DNA of 64,000 nucleotides, taken from assembly GCA_024349245.1 (NCBI GenBank), contig JALDNG010002246.1, positions 1 through 64,000 on the forward strand, written 5' to 3'. The translations under genes and the position numbers were made by a program. A model generated the notes under the pieces. It saw only the letters and a list, made by a program, of their open reading frames with translations. It made no database searches and had not been told where the DNA came from. Origin of the DNA: Neodontobutis hainanensis (taxonomy: Eukaryota > Chordata > Actinopteri > Gobiiformes > Odontobutidae). The first letter of the stretch is position 1. Every line of letters begins with the position of its first letter. Below are positions 12,530-22,269 of this stretch, in pieces.

Positions 12530-14229
12530 AGCCACTGGGTATTGTCTGGCTTCAGGAGCCAAAGTAAACTTCGAAAAAACACAAATTGCGTTCTGCGGAG
12601 AGTCAAAAATAGAAACAAGCCACTGGAACTTCAAAATTGCCACAGGAACATACAAAATACTAGGAATACTAATGGGCAAAGAAGAAGTACAGTGTAGAGA
12701 GGAAATGTGGGATGAGTTGATCAAAAAAGTAGAAAAAATTCTAAACTCATGGAAACTAAGAAAATTAACTCTGAAAGGCAAGGTGCTCGTGTTCAATGCT
12801 TTATGCACATCAAAACTCATACATGTCCTTACAGTATGTGACATTACGGAAGAGATCATTAAAAAATTCAACCAACTCATAAATAACTTCTTGTGGAAAA
12901 GAGACAGAGGGAAAATAGCAATAAAAACAATTATAGGAAAAGACAAAGATGGGGGCCTGAACTTAAATGATATAGTAACAAAAAAACAGGCACTAAGAAT
13001 AAAGCTGATACGCAAAATGCTCAGCCCCACATGTGTAACACCCTGGAAATGTTTTTTGATAGACAGCATAAAAAGCATCTCAGAATTTGGCTTATACAAC
13101 CTATGCCAGCTCCTACCAAAAAGTATGGGAAGTCAACTGGGGCATTTCGAAGGAGAAGTCTGGGAAGCATGGCAGGCCATTAGGCAGAAAGCGGAAGTAG
13201 TACCATCCAACTCAATACAGCTCAAATCACTACCTGTAAGATTCAACCCAGATCTTCTTAGACAGGACTCTGACAGAAGAGAAATGATATACAGTGGACA
13301 GTATGAGAGGGCAGGACTGAATGTTCTAGGAGACATCCTAAACAGCGAAGGAGACTTCGACATAGAGAAAATAAAAACAAGCTTTAACGCAGCAAAATTA
13401 AGTTTCAGGAGAGCCTCAGTACAGAATACAATACAAAAAAATCAAAGAAACAGTGACAAATAGATGGGGATTAATATTGAAACAGTCACCCTCCAATAGA
13501 GACACAGAGAAGGAGCCCAGTTTGGACTTCACAATATGTACAGGAGGTAAATCCATCATGCTGAATAGAATAACAACCCGTCAAGTATACGAGATTCTAT
13601 TGTCTAAAGCATTCAAGAGACCAGCCAACACACATGGTCACAAACATTCCCGGCACACAACATTGCATCCATCTGGGCCCACATATCAAATTGGTACACA
13701 GCACCAGCGGTCAGCAACACGGACCTCAAATTTAGACACAGAATAATATACACATGCACAATACTGCATCAGATATTCCCAGCGGAGTACGGCAGAGAAT
13801 GTCCAGTGTGTGGTGGACCTCCCGAGGACCTCCTACACCTCATGGCTCGCTGCCCTGTCGCCGAGCGCTTCTGGACCCGGTGGAAGATCTCCTAGCACGG
13901 AGACTCGGTGTAAGTCTCCCCACCAACAACTCACGGAAACCATGAGCGACATATGGCCCCTCTTATTTGGAACATCCAAACAAACCAGGACTAATACGGC
14001 GGTCATCAACCTTCTCCTGGCCACAGCAAGACACGCAATCCTCATAACTCGGAATACTCACCTTTATGAAAAAAGAACTGGGGAGCACTGGGCAACCTTC
14101 ACCGGACTGGTAAGAACAAACTTAACACACCTACACATCCACTCACGTGACCGTTTCCTGGCCCTCTTTAAGGCCCACAACACTTTCATCACGGTCACTG
14201 AGAGCGGACAGTTAAACATGAACTTTTGA
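12530..14229 (+). pseudogene. ORF2 thumb, connection and C-terminal Cys/His region
   Basis: After the frame change past YADD, an open frame continues with a basic region typical of the LINE thumb and connection, including SWKLRKLTLKGKVLVFNAL near 12745-12800. Frames change again near 13440 and 13650. At 13800-13853 a motif of pattern CX2CX8HX4C (CPVCGGPPEDLLHLMARC) matches the C-terminal Cys/His knuckle found in L1/Tx1 ORF2 proteins. The final part runs to the stop at 14227-14229 and is rich in Leu and Thr. Confidence 0.78.
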
Positions 14230-14747
14230 ACTGTAAAACCAAAACTGAAGACAGTAATGAACTCTGGGAAAACAAGGAGAAAAACAAATGAACTTCAAAA
14301 GTTAAATGACAATGCACATGCATAAGATCAAACATTTATAGACTAAGGGAACATGTGTGGGAAAAGCAAAAATTCCTAAAAAAAAACCAAAATTCAAAAA
14401 TGAGTGTAGAAATAAATTGTGCAAGTAATACAAAGAGGACCTTTGAGTTTTGCAAGCTCAACGGGAATGATGGAAATGAGTATCACAGTTTCACAGAGAA
14501 CGGCATCAGTAGACAAAGCTAAAACCAAAAGCCGCTAGATGATAAATTTTGAGTTCTTCATTCAAGAACGCCTAAGTTAAAAGTGATGAGTCAAGCAACA
14601 AATGATATCAGTTTTTTTGGAACATGAGCTAGAATATGTTTAAAATATGTTTTTGAAAGTATGTACAAAATTTTCACTTTTTTTCAAACCTTCGTATTTT
14701 TGATAAATAAAAGACAAAAAAACAAAACAAAAAAAAAAAAAAAAAAA
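14230..14747 (+). other. 3' UTR and poly(A) tail of the Tx1-clade LINE
   Basis: About 490 A/T-rich non-coding bases follow the ORF2 stop. A polyadenylation signal AATAAA lies at 14706-14711, followed by an A-rich run at about 14714-14747 containing 24 or so uninterrupted As before the CT repeat resumes. The tail ending flush with the array defines the insertion's right edge. Confidence 0.85.
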
Positions 14748-14916
14748 CTCCTCTGGTCTCTCTGCCTCCTCTACCTTCTCTGGTCTCTCTATGTCCCCTG
14801 CCTCCTCGTCTCTCTCCTCTGTCCCCTCTGGTCTCTCTGCCTCCACTGCTCTCTATTGCCTCTGCCTCCTCTGGTCTCTTTGTCTCCTCTGCCTCCTCTA
14901 GTCACTCTGTGGCCTC
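14748..14916. repeat. Right copy of long flanking duplication at the Tx1 insertion
   Basis: This stretch directly follows the poly(A) tail and corresponds to 8617-8820 left of the element, with about 33 bases missing internally and a few substitutions. Interpreted as a long target-site duplication or as adjacent higher-order repeat sequence; the data do not decide. Confidence 0.5.
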
Positions 14917-17312
14917 TGCCTCCTCTGGTCTCTCTGCCTCCTCTGCCTCCTCTGCTCTAACTGCCTCCTCTGGTCTCTCTCTCTCTGCCTCCTCTGGTCT
15001 CTCTATGGCCTCGGCCTCCTCTGGTCTCTCTATGGCCTCTGCCTCCTCTGGTCTCTCTGTCTCCTCTGCCTCTGCCTCCACTGGTCTCTCTCTCTGCCTC
15101 CTCTGGTCTCTCTGTGTCCTCTGCCTCCTCTGGTCTCTCTGTGGCCTCTGCCTCCTGTGGCCTCTCTGCCTTCTCTGCCTCCTCTGCTCTCTCTACCTCC
15201 ACTGGTCTCTCTGTGACCTCTGCAATCCTCTGGTCTCTCTGTAGCCTATGCCTACCCAGGATTCTCTGTGGCCTCTGCCTCCTCTAGTCTCTCTGTGTCC
15301 TCTGCCTCCTCGGGTCTCTTTGTCTCCTCTGCCTCCTCTAGTCACTCTGTGGCCTCTGCCTCCTCTGGTCTCTCTCCCTCCTCTGCCTCCTCTGCTCTAA
15401 CTGCCTCCTCTGGTCTCTCTGTCTCTCTGCCTCCTCTGGTCTCTCTGTGGCCTCAGCCTCCTCTGGTCTCTCTGTGGCCTCTGCCTTCTCTGGTCTCTCT
15501 CTGGCCGCTGCCTACTCTGGTCTCTCTGAGGCATCTGCCTTTTTTTGGTCTCTCTGCCTCCTCTGCCTCCCCTGGTCTCTCTGTGGCCTCTGCCTCCTCT
15601 AGACTCTCCTTGCCTCCCCTGGACTTTCTGTGGCCTCTGCCTCCTCTGGTCTCTCTGCCTCCTCTGCTTCCTCTCGTCGCTCTGTGGCCTCTACCTCCTC
15701 TGGTCTCTCTGTCTCCTCTGCCTCCTCTAGTCTCTCTGTGGCCTCTGCCTCCTCTGGTCTGTCTGTGTCCTCTACTTCCTCTTGTCTCTATGTGGCCTCT
15801 GCCTTTTCTGGTCTCTCTGTCTCCTCTGCCTCCTCTGGTCTCTCTGCCTCCTCTGCCTCCTCTGCCTCCTCTGATCTCTCTGTGGCCTCTGCCTCCTCTG
15901 GTATGTCTGTCTCCTCTGCCTCCTCTGCTCTCTCTGTGGCCTCTGGCTCCTCTGCTCTCTCTGTCTCCTCTATCTCCTCTGGTCTCTCTGTTGCCTCTGC
16001 CTCCTCTGGTCTCTTCGTGTCCTCTGCCTCCTCTGGTCTCTCTGTGTCCTCTACCTCCTCTGGTCAGTCTTTGGCCTCTGCCTTCTCTGGATCTCTCTGT
16101 GGCCTCTGGTCTCTTACTGCCATCTGCCTTTTCTGGTCTCTCTGCCTACTCTGCCTCCTCTAGTCTCTCTGTGGCCTCTGCCTCCTCTGGACTCTCTGCC
16201 TCCTTTGGTCTTTCTGTTGCCTCTGCCTCCTCTGGCCTCTCTGCCTCCTCTACTTCCTCTCGTCTCTTTGTGGCCTCTGCCTCCTCTGGTCTCTCTGTCT
16301 CCTCTGCCTCCTCTGGTCTCTCTGCCTCCTCTGGTCTCTCTGTGGCCTCTGCCTCCTCTGGTCTGTCTGTGTCCTCTACCTCCTCTGCCTCCTCTTGTCT
16401 CTCTGTGTCCTCTGCCTCCTCTGGTCTGTCTGTGTCCTCTACCTCCTCTGCCCTCTCTGTGGCCTCTTCCTCCTCTGGTCCATCTGTCTCCTCTGCATCC
16501 ACTGGTCTCTTTTTGGCCTCTGCTTCCACTGCTCTCTTTGTGGCCTCTGCCTCCTCTAGTCTCTCTCTGGCCTCTGCCTCTCCTAGTCTCACTGCCTTCT
16601 CTGTCTCCTCTAGTCTCTCCGTGTTCTCTATCTGCTCTGGTCTCTCTGTTGCCTCTGCCTCTTCTGTTCTCTCTGTCTCTTCTGCCTCCTCTGGTCTCTC
16701 TGCCTCCTCTGCCTCCTCTGGTCTCTCTTTGGCCTCTGCCTCCTTTGGTCTGTCTGTGTCCTCTGCCTCCTCTGTTCTCTCTGTGGCCTCTGCCTCCTCT
16801 GGTCACTCTGTCTCCTCTGCCTCCACTGGTCTCTCTGTTGCATCTGCCTCCACTGGTCTCTCTTTGGCCTCTGCCTCCTCTGGTCTCTCTCTGGCCTCTG
16901 CCCTCCTCTAGTGTCTTTGCCTTCTCTGTCTCCTCTAGTCTCTCTGTGGCCTCTGCCTCCTCTGGTCTCTCTGTCTCCTCTGCCTCCTCTGCTCTCTCTG
17001 TGGCCTCTGCCTCCTCTGGTCACTCTGTCTCCTCTGCCTCCACTGGTCTCTCTGTTGCATCTGCCTCCACTGGTCTCTCTTTGGCCTCTGCCTCCTCTGG
17101 TCTCTCTCTGGCCTCTGCCCTCCTCTAGTGTCTTTGCTTTCTCTGTCTCCTCTAGTCTCTCTGTGGCATCTGCCTTTTCTGGTCTCTCTGACTCCTTCTC
17201 CTCTTCTGGTCTCTTTGTGGCCTTTGCCTCCTCTGGACTCTCTGCCTCCTCTGGACTTTCTGTGGCCTCTGCTTCCTCTCGTCTCCCTCCCCGTTACCTC
17301 CTCTTGTCTCCT
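14748..17312. repeat. CT-rich minisatellite array, right part
   Basis: This is the same 9-base-block array as on the left of the LINE, with the same variant order in places: the GTAGCCTATGCC landmark recurs near 15240. The first about 169 bases duplicate the left flank of the LINE. Two nearly identical blocks end this arm (about 16780-16915 and 16990-17128). The array loses regularity after about 17280 and gives way to the 23-base satellite near 17313-17340. Its 547-codon open frame (15268-16911) is a composition artefact. Confidence 0.92.
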
Positions 17313-17460
17313 CATCTGCAGTCTATTCATCTGCAAATTGCCAGTCTGTTCTACTCCACGTCTACAGTCAGTTCTTATAATTGTCTACTGTCTGTTCTTC
17401 TGCACATTTACAGTCTGTACTACTGCATTTCTACAGTCTGTGCTAATGCTCGACTAAAGT
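17313..17460 (+). repeat. Start of the 23-base satellite, degenerate monomers
   Basis: After the CT array the sequence turns into imperfect copies of the 23-base monomer (TCTACAGTCTGTTCT core). The first monomers are diverged, as expected at an array edge. About six monomers fit before the spacer begins. Confidence 0.75.
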
Positions 17461-18075
17461 CTGTCTGGGCCTTTAGCGCATACCCTTTTTTGACCTTTTA
17501 AACCCCTTATCAATGTGGTAGCCTCGCCAACCTTTACCACACGCTTCCACATACTGGGTTGAGAAAAAGGAGACCACATTTTACTTGATCGGACCTCGGA
17601 AGTGACCTCCAGCGCCCCACTAGGGTAAATACATTGACAAAATGGGAATGTGGGAATCCCAAATTTATCACCCTGGCTCCTGGAGTAGCCCTGAATCACA
17701 TATCTGAAGTGCAGAGCTCTAGAGCAAAGGGGAAAAAAATTATGATCAAAAAGACACCTTTCTTGTCAGGGCCTATAGCTCGTACCCTTAGTTGACCTTT
17801 TGACCCCTTACCAATGTCGTAGCCTCTCCAAATTTTGCACGCTGGCTCCTGGGGCCACCCAGAACAACATATCAAAGGTTGCTGGCTTTAGATCAAAGTG
17901 AAAAAGTTTCAGCCTCCTAAAGACACAGCTTATAACGGGTTTTGACCATTGACGCCTGAACACTATTTGACCGCTTAACAATGTCGTAGCCTCTCCAAAT
18001 TTTGCGCTGGCTCCTAGGGCCACCCAGAACGACATATAAAAGACGACATTTCACTTGATCGGACCTCGGGAAGTG
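17461..18075. repeat. Non-satellite spacer made of three diverged modules
   Basis: This 615-base interruption has neither satellite type. It contains three related modules starting near 17470, 17768 and 17940. Each has a TTTGACC segment, then AATGTCGTAGCCTCTCCAA or a variant, then a GGCTCCTGG-type segment with CCACCCAGAAC. The first and third modules also share ACTTGATCGGACCTCGG (near 17584 and 18052), which is missing from the second. No open frame of note and no recognisable element family. It may be an older tandem repeat or the remnant of a mobile element trapped in the satellite. Confidence 0.65.
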
Positions 18076-18420
18076 ACCGCCAGCATGCATTTATGTAATG
18101 TCTATATTCTGTTCTATTGGTCGACAACAGTCTGTTCTAATGCCCAATTACATTCTTTACTACTCCACCTCTACAGTTTGTTCTACTGCTCCTCTACAGT
18201 CTGTTATACTGCATGTCTAAAGTCTGTTCTAATGCCAGTCTAGAGTCTGTACTACTGATGCTCTGCAATCTGTTTTACTGCAAGTCTACATTCTGTTCAA
18301 CTGCACCTCTACACTCTGATCTATTGTACGTCTACTCAGTTCTACTGCATATCTACAATCTGTTCTAATGCACAGCTACAGTCTGTTCAACTGCAAGTCT
18401 ACAGTCTGTACTACTGCACC

Positions 18421-20425
18421 TCTACAGTCTGTTCTAAAGTATGTCTACAGTCTTTTCTACTACTCATGTACAGTGTCTTCTAATGCTCGTAAAGTCTCAA
18501 CTACTGCACCTCTGAGGTATATTCTTCTGCACATCGTCAGTCTGTTCTACTGCACATCTACAGTCTGTTCTAATGGACATCTACAGTCTGTTCTAAAGCA
18601 CGTCTATAGTCTGTTCTAATGCTCGTCCACAGTCTATTCTTATGCAGGTCTTTAGTCTTTACTACTGCACATCTACAGTCTGTTCTAATGGACACCTACA
18701 TTCTGTTCTAATGCTCATCTACAGTATGTTCTATTGTACGTCTACAGTCTTTTCTACTGCACATCAACAGTCTATTCTAATGCTCGTCTACAGTCTGTAC
18801 AACTGCACCTCTACAGTCTGTTCTACTGCACGTCTTCAGTCTGTTCTAATAATTGTCAACATTCTGTAATACTGAACCACTACAGTCTCTTCTACTGCAC
18901 CTCTACAGTCTTTTCTAATGCATGTCTACAGTCTTTTCTAATACTCATCTACAGTCTGTTCTAATGCACGTCTATAGTCTGTTCTAATGCTCGTCCACAG
19001 TCTATTCTTATGCAGGTCTTTAGTCTTTACTACTGCACATCTACAGTCTGTTCTAATGGACACCTACATTCTGTTCTAATGCTCATCTACAGTATGTTCT
19101 ATTGTACGTCTACAGTCTTTTCTACTGCACATCAACAGTCTATTCTAATGCTCGTCTACAGTCTGTACAACTGCACCTCTACAGTCTGTTCTACTGCACG
19201 TCTTCAGTCTGTTCTAATAATTGTCAACATTCTGTAATACTGAACCTCTACAGTCTCTTCTACTGCACCTCTACAGTCTTTTCTAATGCATGTCTACAGT
19301 CTTTTCTAATACTCATCTACAGTCTGTTCTAATGCATGTCTATAGTCTGTTCTAATGCTCGTCCACAGTCTGTTCTAACGCAGGTCTTTAGTCTGTACTA
19401 CTCCATATCTACAGTCTGTTCTCCTGGATGTGTACAGTCGGTTCTAATGCTCGTCTACAGTCTGTTCTATTGTACAACTACAGTCTCTTCTAATGCACAT
19501 CTACAGGCTGTTCAACTACATGTATTCAGTCTGTTCTAATAATTGTCAACATTCTGTAATACTGCACCTCTACAGTCTCTTCTACTGCACCTCTACAGTC
19601 TGTTCTAAAGCATGTCTACAGTCTTTTCTAATACTCATCTACAGTCTGTTCAAATTCACTTCTATAGTCTTTTTTAATAATCGTCCACAGTCTGTTCTAA
19701 CGCAGGTCTTTAGATTGTACTACTCCATATCTAGAGTCTGTTCTCCTGGATGTGTACAGTCTCTTCTAATGCACATCTACAGGCTGTTCAACTGCACGTC
19801 TATAGTCTTTTCAACTGCATCTCAACAGTCTGTTCTAATGCCAGTTTACAGTCTGTACCTCTGCTCTACTGCAGTCTGTTCTACTGCACGTCTACAGTCT
19901 GTTTTACTGCACATCTACAGTCTGTTCTAATGCTCGTCTACAGTCTGTATTACTGCACCTCTACCGTCTGTTCTAAAACATGTCTAGAGTGTTTTCTAAT
20001 ACTCATATACAGTCTGTTCTAATGCTCCTCTACAGTCAGTTCTAAAGCCAATCTATTGTCTGTATTACTGCTGCTCTGAAGTCTGTTCAACTGCAGCTCT
20101 ACAGTCTGTTCTAATGCTCATCTACGGTCTGTTCTACTGCACGTCTACAGTTTCTTTTAATAAACGTCTACAGTCTGTTCTGCACATTTACAGTCTGTAC
20201 TACTGCACTTCTACAGTCATTTCAAATGCTTGTCTACAGTGTGTATTACTGTATCTCTACAGTCTGTTCTAAAGCATGTCTACAGTGTTTTCTAATACTC
20301 ATATACAGTCTGTTCTTATGCTGGTATACAGTTTGTACTACTGGTACCCCTACAGTCTATTCTTCTGCACATTGTCAGTCTGTTCTACTGGACGTTTACA
20401 GTCTGTTCTAATGCTCATCTAAAGT
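18421..20425 (+). repeat. Satellite segment duplicated about 41 kb away, left copy
   Basis: The order and variants of monomers match 59721-61330. Shared oddities include CTCAACTACTGCACCTCTGAGG, the diverged TTCTCCTGGATGTGTACAG unit and GCTCGTCCACAG units. This left copy contains one extra 368-base tandem repeat. Its right end reads ATGCTCATCTA followed by AAGTCTG, which is the uninterrupted form of the site where the L2 element sits at 61331. Confidence 0.8.
18600..19335 (+). repeat. Recent 368-base tandem duplication within the satellite (16 monomers)
   Basis: Positions from about 18600 repeat nearly base for base from about 18968, an offset of 368, which equals 16 monomers of 23. Whole-monomer registration points to unequal exchange or replication slippage within the array. 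Confidence 0.85.
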
Positions 20426-22269
20426 CTGTTCTACTGCACATCTAGAGTCTATTGTAATAATTGTCTACATTCTGTACTACTGCTTCTTACAGTCTTTTCT
20501 ACTGCGCATCTACAGTCACTTCTAATGCAGGTCTACAGTTTATACTTCTGCACATCTACAATCTGTTCTATTGCTTGTCTACAGTCTGTTCTAATGCCCA
20601 ATAAAAGTCTTTACAACTCCACCTCTACAGTCTGTTCTACTGCATGTCTACAGTCTGTTCTACTGCACGTATTCAGTCTGCTCTATTGCAAGTCTACAGT
20701 CTGTTTTACTGCACATCTACAGTCTGTTCTAATGCACATTTACAGTCTGTTCCTATGCAAGTATACAGCCTGTACTACTGCTCAACAACAGTCTGTTCTA
20801 CTGCACGTCTACAGTCTGTTCTACTGCACCTCTACATTCTGTTGTAAAGCATTTCTAGTAGTGTTTTCTAATACTCATATACAGTCGGTTCTACTGCTCG
20901 TCTACAGTCTGAACTACTGCACCTCTATAGTCTGTTCTAAAGCATGTCCACAGTGTTTTCTAATACTCATATACAGTCTGTTCTAATGCTCATCTACAGT
21001 CTGTACTACTGCACCTCTACAGTCTATTCTTCTGCACATTGTCAGTCTGTTCTACTGGACGTTTAAAGTCTGTTCTAATGCTCGTCTACAGTCTGTACAA
21101 CTGCACCTCTACAGTCTGTTCTAAAGCATGTCTAGAGTGTTTTCTAATACTCATATACAGTCTGTTTTAATACTCGTCTACAGTCAGTTCTAAAGCCAAT
21201 CTAGTGTCTGTACTACTGCTGCTTTGAAGTCTTTTTAACTGCAAGACTACAGTCTGTTTAATTGCACCTCTACAGTCTGTTCTAATGCCAGTTTACAGTC
21301 TGTACTATTGCTCTACTGCAGTCTGTTCTACTGCATGTCTATAGTGTTTTCTAATACTCATCTACGGTCTGTTCTACTGCACGTCTACAGTCTGTTTTAA
21401 TAAATGTCTACAGTCTGTATTACTGCACCTTTACAGTCTGTTGTAAAGCATTTCTAGTATTGTTTTCTAATACTCATATACAGACTGTTCTAATGCTTGT
21501 CTACAGTCTTCACTACTCCACCTCTACAGTTTGTTCTACTTCTCCTCTACAGTCTCTTCTACTGCAGGTCTACAGTCTGTTCTACTGCAAGTCTACAATC
21601 TGTTCTACTGCTCGTCTACAGTCTGTTCTACTGTAAGACTAAGGTCTTCAGTCTCTTCTAATGCACATCTACAGTCTGTTCTAATGCACATCTACAGTCT
21701 GATCTACTGCACGTCTACTGTCTGTTCTAATAATTATCAACATTCTGTACTACTGCAACTCTACAGTCTCTTCTACTGCACATCTACAGACTGTTCTACT
21801 GCATGTCTACAGTCTGTTCTAATGCCAGTTTACTACTCTACTGCAGTCTATTCTAATGCACGTCTACAGTCTGTTTTAGTGCACATTTACAATCTTTTCT
21901 AATTGTCAGTCTGTTCTACTGGACCTTTACAGTCTGTTCTAAACCTCATCTACAGTCTGTTCTAAAGCCAATCTAGAGTCTGTACTAATGCTGCTCTGAA
22001 GTCTTTTCAACTGCACTTCTACATTCTGTTCTACAGCACGACTATAGTCTGTTTTAATAGACGTCTACAGTCTTTTCTAATGCACTTCTACAGTCTGTTC
22101 TACTGGGCGTCTCCAGTCTGTTCTAATAATTGTCTAGAGTCTGTTCTACTGCACGTCTACAGTCTGTTCTAAAGCATCTCTACAGTCTGTTCTAATGCAC
22201 ATCTATAGTCTGTTCTAATGCACATCTACAGTCTGTTCTAATGCACATCTATAGTCTGTTCTAATGCTC

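Larger units (their letters stand above)
10435..14229 (+). pseudogene. Tx1-clade LINE ORF2 (endonuclease-reverse transcriptase), frameshifted
   Basis: ORF2 nicks target DNA and copies the element RNA onto it (target-primed reverse transcription). The ATG at 10435, 24 bases after the ORF1 stop, opens a peptide starting MTQSLVSINTRGLRA, which fits the N-terminus of an APE endonuclease. A shift near 10486 moves to the endonuclease frame (10488-11369). A second near 11360 leads to the linker and reverse transcriptase (11461-12525), a third near 12520 to the thumb/connection region (to 13463), and more occur after 13440. A Cys/His motif lies at 13800-13853 and the last open stretch ends at 14229. 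Catalytic motifs remain readable despite at least five breaks. About 3.8 kb is the expected ORF2 size for the clade. Confidence 0.88.
8821..14747 (+). mobile_element. Tx1-clade (L1 superfamily) LINE, full-length but frameshifted
   Basis: A 5.9-kb non-LTR retrotransposon with clean edges against the CT minisatellite on both sides. In order it has a short 5' UTR, an ORF1 with two CX2CX4HX4C zinc knuckles, an ORF2 with an APE-type endonuclease and a reverse transcriptase carrying YADD, a C-terminal Cys/His motif, a 3' UTR, AATAAA and a poly(A) run. Gag-like knuckles in ORF1 plus an L1-like ORF2 are characteristic of the Tx1 clade of fish and amphibians. The Tx1 clade includes lineages that insert into specific multicopy or simple-repeat targets, so a CT-repeat target is plausible but not shown here. 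Multiple frameshifts make this copy non-autonomous unless they are sequencing errors. Confidence 0.9.

Noticed and set aside
15268..16911. 547-codon Ser/Ala/Gly-rich open frame and its overlapping frames
   Set aside because: The frame exists because the CT array lacks A on the plus strand and has 9-base periodicity. Several other frames are equally open, and no conserved domain is present.
17454..18035. Minus-strand open frames across the three-module spacer
   Set aside because: They are short, differ between modules, and show no conserved protein similarity that I can recognise.
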